Assembly (NCBI RefSeq): GCF_047237965.1 | Contig: NZ_JBDFLX010000001.1 | Span: 1,550,001 to 1,614,000, forward strand | DNA: 64,000 nucleotides | Reading direction: 5' to 3' | From: Noviherbaspirillum_A sp047237965 | GTDB lineage: Bacteria > Pseudomonadota > Gammaproteobacteria > Burkholderiales > Burkholderiaceae_D | Notes under the pieces: generated by a model | What the model was told of the DNA's origin: nothing | Databases searched by the model: none | What the model saw: the letters and a program-made list of their open reading frames with translations, nothing else | Translations under genes and position numbers: made by a program | Shown: positions 1 through 8,980 of the stretch, one piece after another | Numbering within the stretch: position 1 is the stretch's first letter | Layout of the letters: the number at the start of each line of letters is the position of its first letter

Positions 1-281
1 ACCTCGTCGTGGGCTTTGCCAACGGCGAGATTCCCAAGCTGCCGCTGAACCTGACGCTGCTGAAGGGCGCTTCGCTGGTCGGCGTGTTCTGGGGCGAATA
101 CGTGCGGCGCGAGCCCAAGGCCAACATGGCGGGCATGCGGGAACTGATGGGCTGGCTGGCCGAAGGCAAGATCCGGCCGCACATTTCCGGACGCTATGCG
201 CTGGCCGACACGCCCAAGGCGTTGAACGACATGGCCGCCCGCAAGGTGACTGGCAAGGTCGTCATTCAGCCTCAGAAGTAA
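1..281 (+). CDS. Zinc-type/quinone oxidoreductase, C-terminal part (5' end outside window)
   Basis: The frame is open from base 3 to the TAA at 279-281, so the start lies before the window and only about 92 C-terminal residues are present. The visible part has the end of the NADPH:quinone oxidoreductase branch of the medium-chain dehydrogenase superfamily: the strand VVGFANGEIPKLPLN, then LLKGASLVGVFWGEY, and a closing segment of the type RYALADTPKALNDMAARKVTGKVV. Members reduce quinones or enones with NAD(P)H in the cytoplasm. Its last 20 bases overlap the end of the convergent helicase gene. The family is clear, the substrate is not. Confidence 0.8.
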   Translation, partial: LVVGFANGEIPKLPLNLTLLKGASLVGVFWGEYVRREPKANMAGMRELMGWLAEGKIRPHISGRYALADTPKALNDMAARKVTGKVVIQPQK

Positions 282-2271
282 GCGCCTCGGCGCTTGGCGC
301 AAAAAAGGCCCGCACCTGCTCCAGGTCGCGGGTCCGCTTGAATGCCGGCAGGCTTTGCCAGATGCGCCGGCCATAGGGCTTGGTGATGAGCCGGGTGTCG
401 CAGATCATCAGCACGCCACGGTCGGTCTCGTCGCGTATCAGCCGTCCGGCGCCCTGCTTCAGGTTGATGATGGCCGACGGCAGCTGGTGGTGCACGAAGC
501 CGTTCAGGCCCTTCTTTTCCAGCGCAGCAATGCGTGCGGCCAGCACCGGATCATCCGGCGGCGCGAACGGCAGCTTGTCGATGATCACCACGGACAAGGC
601 CTCGCCCCGCACGTCCACCCCTTCCCAGAAACTCTGGCTGCCGATCAGCACCGCATTGCCGGCGGCCCGGAAGCGGTCCAGCAGTTCGGTGCGCCCGGAC
701 TCGCCCTGCACCATCAGCGGAAACGGCAGCCCACGCTGCTCGAACTCCTCGCGCAGCCGCTCGGCGGCGCGGTTGACTGCCCGTATCGTGGTGCACAGCA
801 GGAAGGCGCGGCCGCCGGCGGCTTCGATCACCGGCAAGGCCGCATCGATCACCGCATCAGTGTAGTTCGGCGCATTTGCCTGCGGCATGTCGTTGGGCAC
901 GTACAGCAGGCCCTGGTTGCCATAGTCGAACGGGCTGGGCCAAGTGCGGGCCGACTCGTTCATCATGCCCATCTGGGCGGTGTAATGATTGAAGTCGTTC
1001 TTCACGGCCAGCGTGGCGGAAGCAAAGATCCAGCTGCGCGGCGGACCTTCGCGCTGCTTGCTGAAGATGGGCGCGATCGACAGCGGCGTCTGGTGCAGCT
1101 GCAGCGAGGAGGCATAGGCTTCCACCCACAGCACCTTGTCGGGGTCGGACGCGGCCTGCTCGCCGCCGGCGGTCCAGGCGCCCAGGCGGGCGGCCAGTTC
1201 CACCGCGCGCACCCGGCACTGCTCCAGCGTTTCGGCGCGCTGCGCCTGGTCTTCCAGCACCTCGATCATCGCCGCCAGTTCATCCTGCACCGCTTCCAGC
1301 GCCGGGAAGAACGGGCTGGACGGCGCGATCTGGTGAGCGGCCAGCTTGACCGAGTCCTGCGGAAAGGTCAGGCGCAGATCGCGGGCCGCACGTTCGACGG
1401 CGCCCGACAGCTGGCTCCAGTCGGCGCCGTCGCGGGCATGGGACAGGCCCTCGGCCAGTACGTCGCGGCACAGTTCGATGATCTGCGAGGTCGATACCGT
1501 CTCGCCGAAGAACAGGGTCGCCGTCTCCGGCAGCTGGTGGGCTTCGTCGAAGATGATGGTGTTAGCCGAAGGCAACAGTTCCGCCACGCCGGTGTCCTTC
1601 AGCGCGACATCGGCGAAAAACAGATGGTGATTGACCACCACCACGTCCGCCTGCTGCGCTTCCTTGCGCGCCTTCATCACGAAGCAGTCGTTGTAATACT
1701 GGCATTCGCTTCCCATGCAGGTGTCGCGCGTGGACGTCACCAGGTTCCACACCGAGGCATTCTCCGGCACCTTGGACAGTTCGGCCTTGTCGCCGGTGGA
1801 AGTGGTCTTGATGAAGCGCGAGATCTCCCGCAGGAAGCCGACATCCTCGCGCGAGGTCAGGCGGCCGTTCTGCAGCGTGCGCTCCAGGTGGAAATGACAC
1901 AGGTAATTGGCACGCCCCTTGAGCAGGGCGACCGACACCGGCGCGTTCAGGGCCTTGCGCACTGTGGGAATATCGCGCAGGTAAAGCTGGTCCTGCAGAT
2001 TCTTCGTCCCGGTGGAAATGACCGTCTTGCCGCCCCAGAGCAGGGCCGGAACGAGGTAGGCAAAGGTCTTGCCTGTGCCGGTGCCGGCTTCCGCTATCAG
2101 GGTTTTCTGGCCGGCAATCGCATCGGCAATCGCCTTGGCCATTTCCGTCTGGGGAAGGCGTGGCCGGAAACCACGCACGGCATCCACCAACGGACCTGTC
2201 GGGCCAAAGAGCTGCTCGACCTCGGCGTCGCGCTCGCCGGTGATATCTGCGCTGGAATGTTCTGCTGTCAA
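262..2271 (-). CDS. ATP-dependent DNA helicase, DinG/YoaA (XPD-like) family
   Basis: This is a 669-residue superfamily 2 helicase predicted to unwind DNA 5' to 3' during repair. The Walker A motif EAGTGTGKT lies at about residues 61-69 and the DEAH box (FDEAH) at about 242-245. Four cysteines at about C125, C185, C190 and C196 lie between them in the spacing of the 4Fe-4S cluster of XPD/DinG enzymes. No exonuclease domain precedes the helicase, and the length fits YoaA better than the longer E. coli DinG. The frame opens with TTG at 2271 and no convincing Shine-Dalgarno sequence, so the exact start is uncertain. It converges on and overlaps the oxidoreductase gene by 20 bases. Confidence 0.9.
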   Translation of the reverse strand: MTAEHSSADITGERDAEVEQLFGPTGPLVDAVRGFRPRLPQTEMAKAIADAIAGQKTLIAEAGTGTGKTFAYLVPALLWGGKTVISTGTKNLQDQLYLRDIPTVRKALNAPVSVALLKGRANYLCHFHLERTLQNGRLTSREDVGFLREISRFIKTTSTGDKAELSKVPENASVWNLVTSTRDTCMGSECQYYNDCFVMKARKEAQQADVVVVNHHLFFADVALKDTGVAELLPSANTIIFDEAHQLPETATLFFGETVSTSQIIELCRDVLAEGLSHARDGADWSQLSGAVERAARDLRLTFPQDSVKLAAHQIAPSSPFFPALEAVQDELAAMIEVLEDQAQRAETLEQCRVRAVELAARLGAWTAGGEQAASDPDKVLWVEAYASSLQLHQTPLSIAPIFSKQREGPPRSWIFASATLAVKNDFNHYTAQMGMMNESARTWPSPFDYGNQGLLYVPNDMPQANAPNYTDAVIDAALPVIEAAGGRAFLLCTTIRAVNRAAERLREEFEQRGLPFPLMVQGESGRTELLDRFRAAGNAVLIGSQSFWEGVDVRGEALSVVIIDKLPFAPPDDPVLAARIAALEKKGLNGFVHHQLPSAIINLKQGAGRLIRDETDRGVLMICDTRLITKPYGRRIWQSLPAFKRTRDLEQVRAFFAPSAEALTSEAE

Positions 2272-2370
2272 GTTCGATGCTGTATTGGATGCACGCGCTG
2301 CGTGCCGGTGGGCCGGACCATGATGGCCGGAAAAGAGCCGCTATTTTATCAGGAGCCGGCCCCGGCCCGC

Positions 2371-2574
2371 TCAGGCCGGGATGTCGGGAATCAGCTGCAT
2401 CTTGAGGAGGGTGATGTGATCCTTCAACTGCAGGCGCCGCTTCTTCAGGCGCCGGAGTTGCAATTCTTCATGCTGGCCATTGGCGCTGAGCATGTCGATG
2501 ACAGAGTCGAGATCGCGATGTTCCACTTCCAGTTCGATGATGCGTTTTTTTATGTCTTCAGCAAGCTTATTCAT
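2371..2574 (-). CDS. YdcH family protein (DUF465)
   Basis: A 67-residue, highly charged, probably all-helical protein. The pattern KKRIIELEVEHRDLDSVI followed by LRRLKKRRLQLKDHI matches the short DUF465/YdcH family, which has two helices with a conserved EHxxLD-like core. The function of the family is not established. It is transcribed away from the PP2C phosphatase gene, so the roughly 100 bp between them should hold both promoters. The ATG at 2574 is the only reasonable start. Confidence 0.85.
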   Translation of the reverse strand: MNKLAEDIKKRIIELEVEHRDLDSVIDMLSANGQHEELQLRRLKKRRLQLKDHITLLKMQLIPDIPA

Positions 2575-2680
2575 GGAAAAGTTTCCGTGCTTTCATCGCA
2601 ATTCTTTCCTACAGGACATTTTGCGTGGGATAATTTGGCGAATTTCTCGACAGGCGGCAAGTTTAATCCAAGCGGAACAC

Positions 2681-3487
2681 ATGGGCCAGTACAAGATAGA
2701 GGCAGCAACCGGTCAGCACATCGGCGACCGCGACGAGCAGCAGGACCGGGTGGCGCTGTTTGCCGCGCCCCGCGCGCCGGGCTACATGATGGCGGTGCTG
2801 GCCGACGGCCGCGGCGCCGGTTCGGGCGGCGCGATGGCGGCGGAACAGGTAATTCGCACCGCGCGCCAGGTGTTCGAGCAGTTTTCGCCGCTGACCGATC
2901 AGGTCGATGAGATGCTGTCCTCCATCGCGCTGGAAGCGCACACCATGATCAACCTGGCGCGGATCACTTCCGGCGAACGGCCGCTGAGCACCCTGGTTGC
3001 GCTGGTGCTGACGCCGGAAGGCTCGGCGCACTGGGCGCATGTCGGGAATTCACGGCTGTACCGCTTCAGCGGCCCCAATCCGGCGTTTCGCACCGTCGAT
3101 CATTCCTACCGCGAAAAGCTGATCGCCGAAGGCAAGCTCAGGCCGGACGATCCCGGCGGCGCCAAGCTGGCGCGGCTGCTGGTCAATACGCTGGGTGGCG
3201 GGAACGAGCACATGAGCATCACCAGCGGCCGCCATGACGGCCTGCAGGCAGGCGACAGCTTTCTGCTTTGCTCCGATGGGCTGTCGAACTACTTCGCGGA
3301 TGCCGAACTGGGCGCGGCCCTGGCCGCACGCTCGCCGCGGGAAGCGTCGGAAATGATGATCGCCAAGGCACGCGATCGCAGCGCCGGCAAGCGCGCCGAT
3401 AACTGCACGCTGGCGCTGGTCAGGCTGGTCACGCCGCCGCCGGAGAAGAAGACCTATCAGGCACAGGGAATACGGCGCGCGGTTTGA
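2681..3487 (+). CDS. PP2C-family serine/threonine protein phosphatase
   Basis: A 268-residue protein starting at ATG 2681 (MGQYKIEAATGQ). The open frame extends upstream, but that part overlaps ydcH on the other strand and is not protein-like. PP2C landmarks are GDRDEQQDR at about residues 15-23, the metal-binding ADGRGAG segment near residue 45, CSDGLSNYF and the final DNCTLALV. The enzyme should dephosphorylate Ser/Thr residues with Mn or Mg. Substitution of the usual DGMGG by DGRGAG is unusual but keeps the aspartate. No kinase gene is adjacent, so the target is unknown. Confidence 0.85.
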   Translation: MGQYKIEAATGQHIGDRDEQQDRVALFAAPRAPGYMMAVLADGRGAGSGGAMAAEQVIRTARQVFEQFSPLTDQVDEMLSSIALEAHTMINLARITSGERPLSTLVALVLTPEGSAHWAHVGNSRLYRFSGPNPAFRTVDHSYREKLIAEGKLRPDDPGGAKLARLLVNTLGGGNEHMSITSGRHDGLQAGDSFLLCSDGLSNYFADAELGAALAARSPREASEMMIAKARDRSAGKRADNCTLALVRLVTPPPEKKTYQAQGIRRAV

Positions 3488-3506
3488 GCCGCGCAGCCAG
3501 CCAGTA

Positions 3507-4265
3507 TCACGGCGCCTTGGCCGCGCCCTGCTTTTCCTTGTCCTGCTTTTCCTTGTCCTGCTGCGCCCGCTTGGCTTTCTTCTCTTCCACCTTGCGTTGG
3601 CGCTCCAGCGCCTCTTCCTGCTTGCGCTGGTAGGCGGCGATATTGCGTTCCCGTTCCGCCGCCTTGGCTTCTCCCTCGGCGCGCGCCTTTTCCATGCGCG
3701 CCTCATGCTCGGCGATGCGGTCCCGGCCATCCGTACGGGGCGCGTCGGACTCGGAACGCGGCGTGGCCGGCTTTCTTCCTTTCGGCGGATTTTCCGGCGC
3801 CGCCTGGCGCGCCGCGACGTCCGCGGCCTTTCTGGCGGATTTCTCCGTATTGATCCGCTCCCGCTCGGCCCGTTCGGGCGCCTCGCGCGCCTCGCGCGCG
3901 CGCTGCTCTTCCAGCACGCGATCGCGTTTTTCGACGACATCGCGGCGCTTGAAGGCATTGGCCTCGACCTCGATCGGCTTGAGCCGCTCCAGGTCTGCCC
4001 GGCGCCGCTCCTTGACCTTGCTGACGCAAGGCGAGGAAAAGAACTTGCTGTAGCAGGCATATTCGGCATCGCGGGCATGCGCCTCGACTTCCTCGCGTTC
4101 CCGCCGGACGTCCGCCAGCGCCGCATCGGCCGACTCGACCGAGTCGATCGACCCCTTTGGATAGCGTGCGACGACCTCATCCGTGTCGCTGGCCGCGGCA
4201 TGCAGCGCAGCGAGGCCCAGCACCATGGTCAGCGCCAGCCGGCGCACGGCAATCAATCGCATCAT
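3507..4265 (-). CDS. Exported, highly charged coiled-coil protein of unknown function
   Basis: A 252-residue protein with a signal peptide (MMRLIAVRRLALTMVLGLA then AALHAAAS) and a long Lys/Glu/Arg/Ala-rich region predicted to be helical or coiled-coil, ending in the repeated KEKQDKEKQ. Two cysteines (ACYSKFFSSPC) sit about 65-80 residues in and could form a disulfide in the periplasm. Its ATG overlaps the stop codon of zapE (ATGA-type junction), so it is probably translated by coupling to zapE. I do not recognise a family beyond uncharacterised betaproteobacterial proteins. Confidence 0.75.
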   Translation of the reverse strand: MMRLIAVRRLALTMVLGLAALHAAASDTDEVVARYPKGSIDSVESADAALADVRREREEVEAHARDAEYACYSKFFSSPCVSKVKERRRADLERLKPIEVEANAFKRRDVVEKRDRVLEEQRAREAREAPERAERERINTEKSARKAADVAARQAAPENPPKGRKPATPRSESDAPRTDGRDRIAEHEARMEKARAEGEAKAAERERNIAAYQRKQEEALERQRKVEEKKAKRAQQDKEKQDKEKQGAAKAP

Positions 4266-5362
4266 CGGGACAGGGACTCCATCACGTTGCGCCGCTCGGA
4301 CTGCATGTACTCGCGCGACTGCATCTCGACAATGCGCGACACCGTGCGGTGAAATTCATTGGACAGCACGCCTTCGGTATAGAGTTCCTCGGCCGGCACT
4401 TCGGCCGACATCAGCAGCTTGACCTTATGGTCGTACAGCACGTCGATCAGCCAGGTGAAGCGGCGCGCCTCGGACGACATCGCGGCCGACATCTTGGGCA
4501 CCGACGACAGGATCACGGTGTGGAACTGGCTGGCGATTTCCAGGTAGTCGTTCTGCGAGCGCGGGCCGCCGCACAGCGTGGCAAAGTCGAACCAGATCAC
4601 GCCGCCGGCGCGCCGCAGCGCCCGGATTTCGCGGGATTCGATGCGGATCAGCGGATCCTGGTCCTCGCTTTCGGCGATCTTGCTGTAGGCATGGCGCAGC
4701 TGGCGATCGGCGTCCTGCCCCAGCGGCGTGTGATAGGCCTCGACCTGCTCCAGCGCCCGCTTGCGGTAGTCGATGCCGGCGTCGACGCACATCACGTCCA
4801 GCCGGTCCTTCAGCAGCTCGATGGTGGGCAGCATGCGGTCGCGATGCAGGCCGTTCGGATAGAGGGTATCGGGCTCGTAGTTGGAGGTCATCATGAACGA
4901 CACGCCATTGTCGAACAGGGCCTTGAGCAGGTTGTAGAGGATCATCGCGTCGGCAATGTCCGACACATGAAACTCGTCGAAGCAGATCAGCCGGTACTTC
5001 TTGGCGATGCGCTGTGCCACCGTATCGAGCGGATTGGCCACGCCCTTCAGGTCGTCGAGCTCGCGGTGCACGCCGCGCATGAATTCGTGGAAGTGCAGCC
5101 GGGTCTTGCGCACGACCGGCACCACCAGGTAGAAGCTGTCCATCAGGAAGGACTTGCCGCGCCCGACACCGCCCCACATGTAGACGCCGCGCGGCACCGC
5201 CGGGCGACTGATCAGGCGCTTGAACACGCTGGCGCGCTGCGCCTTGTAATGCACCCATTCCTCATAGCAGCGCTGCAGCCGCTCCACGGCCGCATGCTGG
5301 GCCTGGTCCGCCGAAAAGCCACGCTCGGCCAGCGCATGCTGGTAATACTCGCGCACATCCAT
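4262..5362 (-). CDS. zapE: Cell division protein ZapE (AFG1-like ATPase)
   Basis: A 366-residue AFG1/ZapE ATPase. It carries the Walker A motif GGVGRGKSF at about residues 66-74 and a Walker B CFDEFHV at about 130. In E. coli ZapE is an ATPase that acts at the Z-ring under stress, and the mitochondrial homologue AFG1 is an inner-membrane AAA protein. I start it at ATG 5362 (MDVREYYQHAL), which has GGGAGG upstream, instead of the longer open frame at 5407. In Burkholderiales zapE commonly sits directly downstream of lpdA and the odh genes, which agrees with the layout here. Confidence 0.9.
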   Translation of the reverse strand: MDVREYYQHALAERGFSADQAQHAAVERLQRCYEEWVHYKAQRASVFKRLISRPAVPRGVYMWGGVGRGKSFLMDSFYLVVPVVRKTRLHFHEFMRGVHRELDDLKGVANPLDTVAQRIAKKYRLICFDEFHVSDIADAMILYNLLKALFDNGVSFMMTSNYEPDTLYPNGLHRDRMLPTIELLKDRLDVMCVDAGIDYRKRALEQVEAYHTPLGQDADRQLRHAYSKIAESEDQDPLIRIESREIRALRRAGGVIWFDFATLCGGPRSQNDYLEIASQFHTVILSSVPKMSAAMSSEARRFTWLIDVLYDHKVKLLMSAEVPAEELYTEGVLSNEFHRTVSRIVEMQSREYMQSERRNVMESLSR

Positions 5363-5443
5363 CAAATTCCGCCTCCCGTGCCGCGTCTTGCGCGCGGCCA
5401 TGAACAAAGTCTTTCACGGATGAGCGTGGCCTCGTAATTGCCT

Positions 5444-5562
5444 CGCAGGGTGCAATACCCGAAGGGCATTGAACCATCGTCGCCAAACGGCGATTGGCCT
5501 TATGGACCGTTTGCCGTGTCAACCATCGGTGCAATGCCCCTCTTGGTGTATTGCACCTTGCG
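5444..5562. repeat. Large imperfect inverted repeat, REP/BIME-like
   Basis: The arm at 5444-5471 (begins CGCAGGGTGCAATACCC) is repeated in inverted, imperfect form at 5532-5562, whose reverse complement begins CGCAAGGTGCAATAC. About 60 bp separate the arms. It lies in the roughly 320-bp gap between the start of zapE and the lipoprotein gene, which otherwise holds only a terminator. This architecture resembles repetitive extragenic palindromes. Dispersal in the genome cannot be tested from one copy. Confidence 0.5.
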
Positions 5563-5589
5563 GGATCACGGGCATCCGTGAAGAACCTG

Positions 5590-5620
5590 AAAAAAATTGG
5601 GGCGAGAACATGCCTCGCCC
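5590..5620 (-). terminator. Rho-independent terminator of the lpdA/lipoprotein transcript
   Basis: Read on the minus strand, a 7-bp GGGCGAG/CTCGCCC stem (5600-5620) is followed by a run of T residues (complement of A5590-A5596). It lies about 65 bp beyond the stop of the minus-strand lipoprotein gene. Confidence 0.75.
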
Positions 5621-5683
5621 TTCTGCTACTACTGTTGTCCGGCTGTCATCCAGCGGCAAAGCCCTTTTCAAGCCGTCGCACCC

Positions 5684-6112
5684 TCACAGCGGGTTCATTT
5701 CAACCAGGACGGTGGCCGGCACCGGCGACGGGCTGGCGCCCCCGCCTATGGGCACGCCAAGCCCGATGCCGTATCCGATACTGCCGCTCCCGCCGCCGAG
5801 GCCAAAGCCCAGGCTGGTGCGGCTGCCATAACCGTCGTAACCGGCATAGCCGCCACGGTAGAGCACCTCGGACGTCCGATAGCCCTGCTTGTTGCATATC
5901 ACCCGCAGGTCGCCTCGGGTGTTGCGCGCCGGTACGACCGCAGGCGTGACGATGTTGAAGCTGCCTTCGACCAGTTGCACCGTGCAACTGGCGCCAGCCA
6001 CGGGCTGGCCGCGGCTGACGGTTTCGATGCCGAGGTCATTGCTGACCGGCGCCGTGGCACAGGCCGCCAGGACCAGCGCCGACAGGATTGCAAGCAGTGC
6101 GCGCCTTCGCAT
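5684..6112 (-). CDS. Putative lipoprotein, glycine-rich C-terminus
   Basis: About 142 residues. The N-terminus is a lipoprotein signal (LLAILSALVLAACATA) with the lipobox LAAC, so the mature protein should be lipidated at the cysteine and membrane-anchored. The middle has a PEGA/carboxypeptidase-like strand pattern (CTVQLVEGSFNIVTPAVV...VICNKQGYR). The C-terminal third is Gly/Ser-rich. Of the two adjacent ATG codons I prefer 6112, which has GGAGG at proper spacing. It follows lpdA by about 27 bases, so may be cotranscribed. The function is unknown. Confidence 0.75.
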   Translation of the reverse strand: MRRRALLAILSALVLAACATAPVSNDLGIETVSRGQPVAGASCTVQLVEGSFNIVTPAVVPARNTRGDLRVICNKQGYRTSEVLYRGGYAGYDGYGSRTSLGFGLGGGSGSIGYGIGLGVPIGGGASPSPVPATVLVEMNPL

Positions 6113-6139
6113 CATCGCCTCCGTCAAAGAACGTTCGAC

Positions 6140-7567
<1,428 letters not shown>

Positions 7568-7603
7568 TGTTTTCCTTCCATTTCTTGTACATCAGTCGGC
7601 AAA

Positions 7604-7630
7604 ACAATGGCGGCTCGTGGCCGCCATTGT
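7604..7630 (-). terminator. Hairpin with short T-run between odhB and lpdA (attenuator or partial terminator)
   Basis: A perfect 11-bp stem ACAATGGCGGC/GCCGCCATTGT with a 5-base loop lies in the 77-base gap. On the minus strand the stem ends in TTTT. The structure is terminator-like, but the following gene lpdA is expected to be cotranscribed, so partial termination or mRNA processing is the likely role. Confidence 0.5.
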
Positions 7631-7644
7631 TCGCCGCGGGGTGA

Positions 7645-8913
7645 TTACAGATCGAGCAGCAGGCGTGCCGGATCTTCCAGCGCTTCCTTCATCGCCACCA
7701 GGCCGAGAACCGCTTCGCGGCCGTCGATGATGCGGTGGTCGTAGGACATGGCCAGGTAGTTCATCGGACGGATCACGATCTCGCCGTTCTCGACCACGGC
7801 ACGGTCCTTGGTCGCGTGCACGCCCAGGATCGCCGACTGCGGCGGGTTGATAATCGGGGTCGACAGCATCGAGCCGAAGGTGCCGCCGTTGGAGATCGAG
7901 AAAGTGCCGCCGGACAGGTCGTCCAGGGTCAGCTTGCCGTCCTTGGCCTTGGCGCCGAATTCGCCGATCTTCTTCTCGATCTCGGCGATCGACATCTGGT
8001 CGGCATTGCGCAGGATAGGCACCACCAGGCCGCGCGGCGAACCGACCGCGATGCCGATGTCGAAGTAGCCGTGGTAGACGATGTCGTTGCCGTCAACGGA
8101 GGCGTTGATGATCGGGTACTTCTTCAGTGCTGCAACCGCTGCCTTGACGAAGAAGGACATGAAGCCCAGCTTGACGCCGTGTTCTTTTTCGAACTTGTCC
8201 TTGTACTTGTTGCGCAGGTCCATCACCGGCTTCATGTTGACTTCGTTGAACGTCGTCAGGATGGCGTTGGTGGACTGCGACTGCACCAGGCGCTCGGCGA
8301 TACGGGCGCGCAGGCGGCTCATCGGCACGCGCTCTTCCGGGCGGTCGCCCAGGTTGCCGGCGACCGGCGCGGCTACCTGCGGCAGCGCAGGCTTGGCGGC
8401 TGGGGCCGGAGCGGCGGCAGGCGCTGCGGTCGGCTTGGCTTCCAGCTTGTTCAACACATCGCCCTTGGTCACGCGGCCATCGCGGCCGGTGCCGGCGACG
8501 TCGCCTGCGGACAGGTTGTTTTCCGACAGCAGCTTGGCAGCGGCCGGCATGGCCACGCCGGACGATGCCTTGGCGGCCAGGTTGGCGATCGCAGCCTGTA
8601 CCGGGTCGGCGGCAGGTGCGGCGGCAGCGGGCGCAGGCGCAGCTGCGGCGGGCGCGGCGGCGCCGGCCTTCGCTTCGGTGTCGATCCTCGCGATGATTTC
8701 ACCGGCGACGACCATGCTGCCGTCGGTCTTGATGATTTCGGTGATCACGCCGGCGTCCGGCGCGGGAAGCTCGAGCACCACCTTGTCGGTCTCGATATCG
8801 ATCAGGTTTTCATCGCGGCTGACTGCTTCGCCGACTTTCTTGTGCCATTGCAGCAGGGTCGCCTCGGCGACGGATTCCGACAGTTGCGGGACTTTGACTT
8901 CAAGAATTGCCAT
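7645..8913 (-). CDS. odhB: Dihydrolipoyllysine-residue succinyltransferase (E2 of 2-oxoglutarate dehydrogenase)
   Basis: A 422-residue E2 component (also called sucB). Domains in order: one lipoyl domain (residues 1-75, lipoylated lysine in ETDKVVLE, K44), an Ala/Pro-rich linker, a peripheral subunit-binding domain near residues 110-150 (AKLLSENNLSAGDVAGTGR), a second linker, and the acyltransferase domain with the catalytic motif DHRIIDG (H393, D397). It transfers succinyl groups from lipoate to CoA. It sits 67 bases after odhA. Confidence 0.97.
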   Translation of the reverse strand: MAILEVKVPQLSESVAEATLLQWHKKVGEAVSRDENLIDIETDKVVLELPAPDAGVITEIIKTDGSMVVAGEIIARIDTEAKAGAAAPAAAAPAPAAAAPAADPVQAAIANLAAKASSGVAMPAAAKLLSENNLSAGDVAGTGRDGRVTKGDVLNKLEAKPTAAPAAAPAPAAKPALPQVAAPVAGNLGDRPEERVPMSRLRARIAERLVQSQSTNAILTTFNEVNMKPVMDLRNKYKDKFEKEHGVKLGFMSFFVKAAVAALKKYPIINASVDGNDIVYHGYFDIGIAVGSPRGLVVPILRNADQMSIAEIEKKIGEFGAKAKDGKLTLDDLSGGTFSISNGGTFGSMLSTPIINPPQSAILGVHATKDRAVVENGEIVIRPMNYLAMSYDHRIIDGREAVLGLVAMKEALEDPARLLLDL

Positions 8914-8980
8914 GTATTACTCCGTTTCGGTATATGCGCAACGCGCCGCCCGCTTCGGGCGGGCGCGTCGAAAGTTTTTC

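Noticed and set aside
355..2910. Open frame of 851 codons antisense to the DinG-like helicase
   Set aside because: Same GC-codon effect; runs through ydcH and into the PP2C gene in wrong frames.
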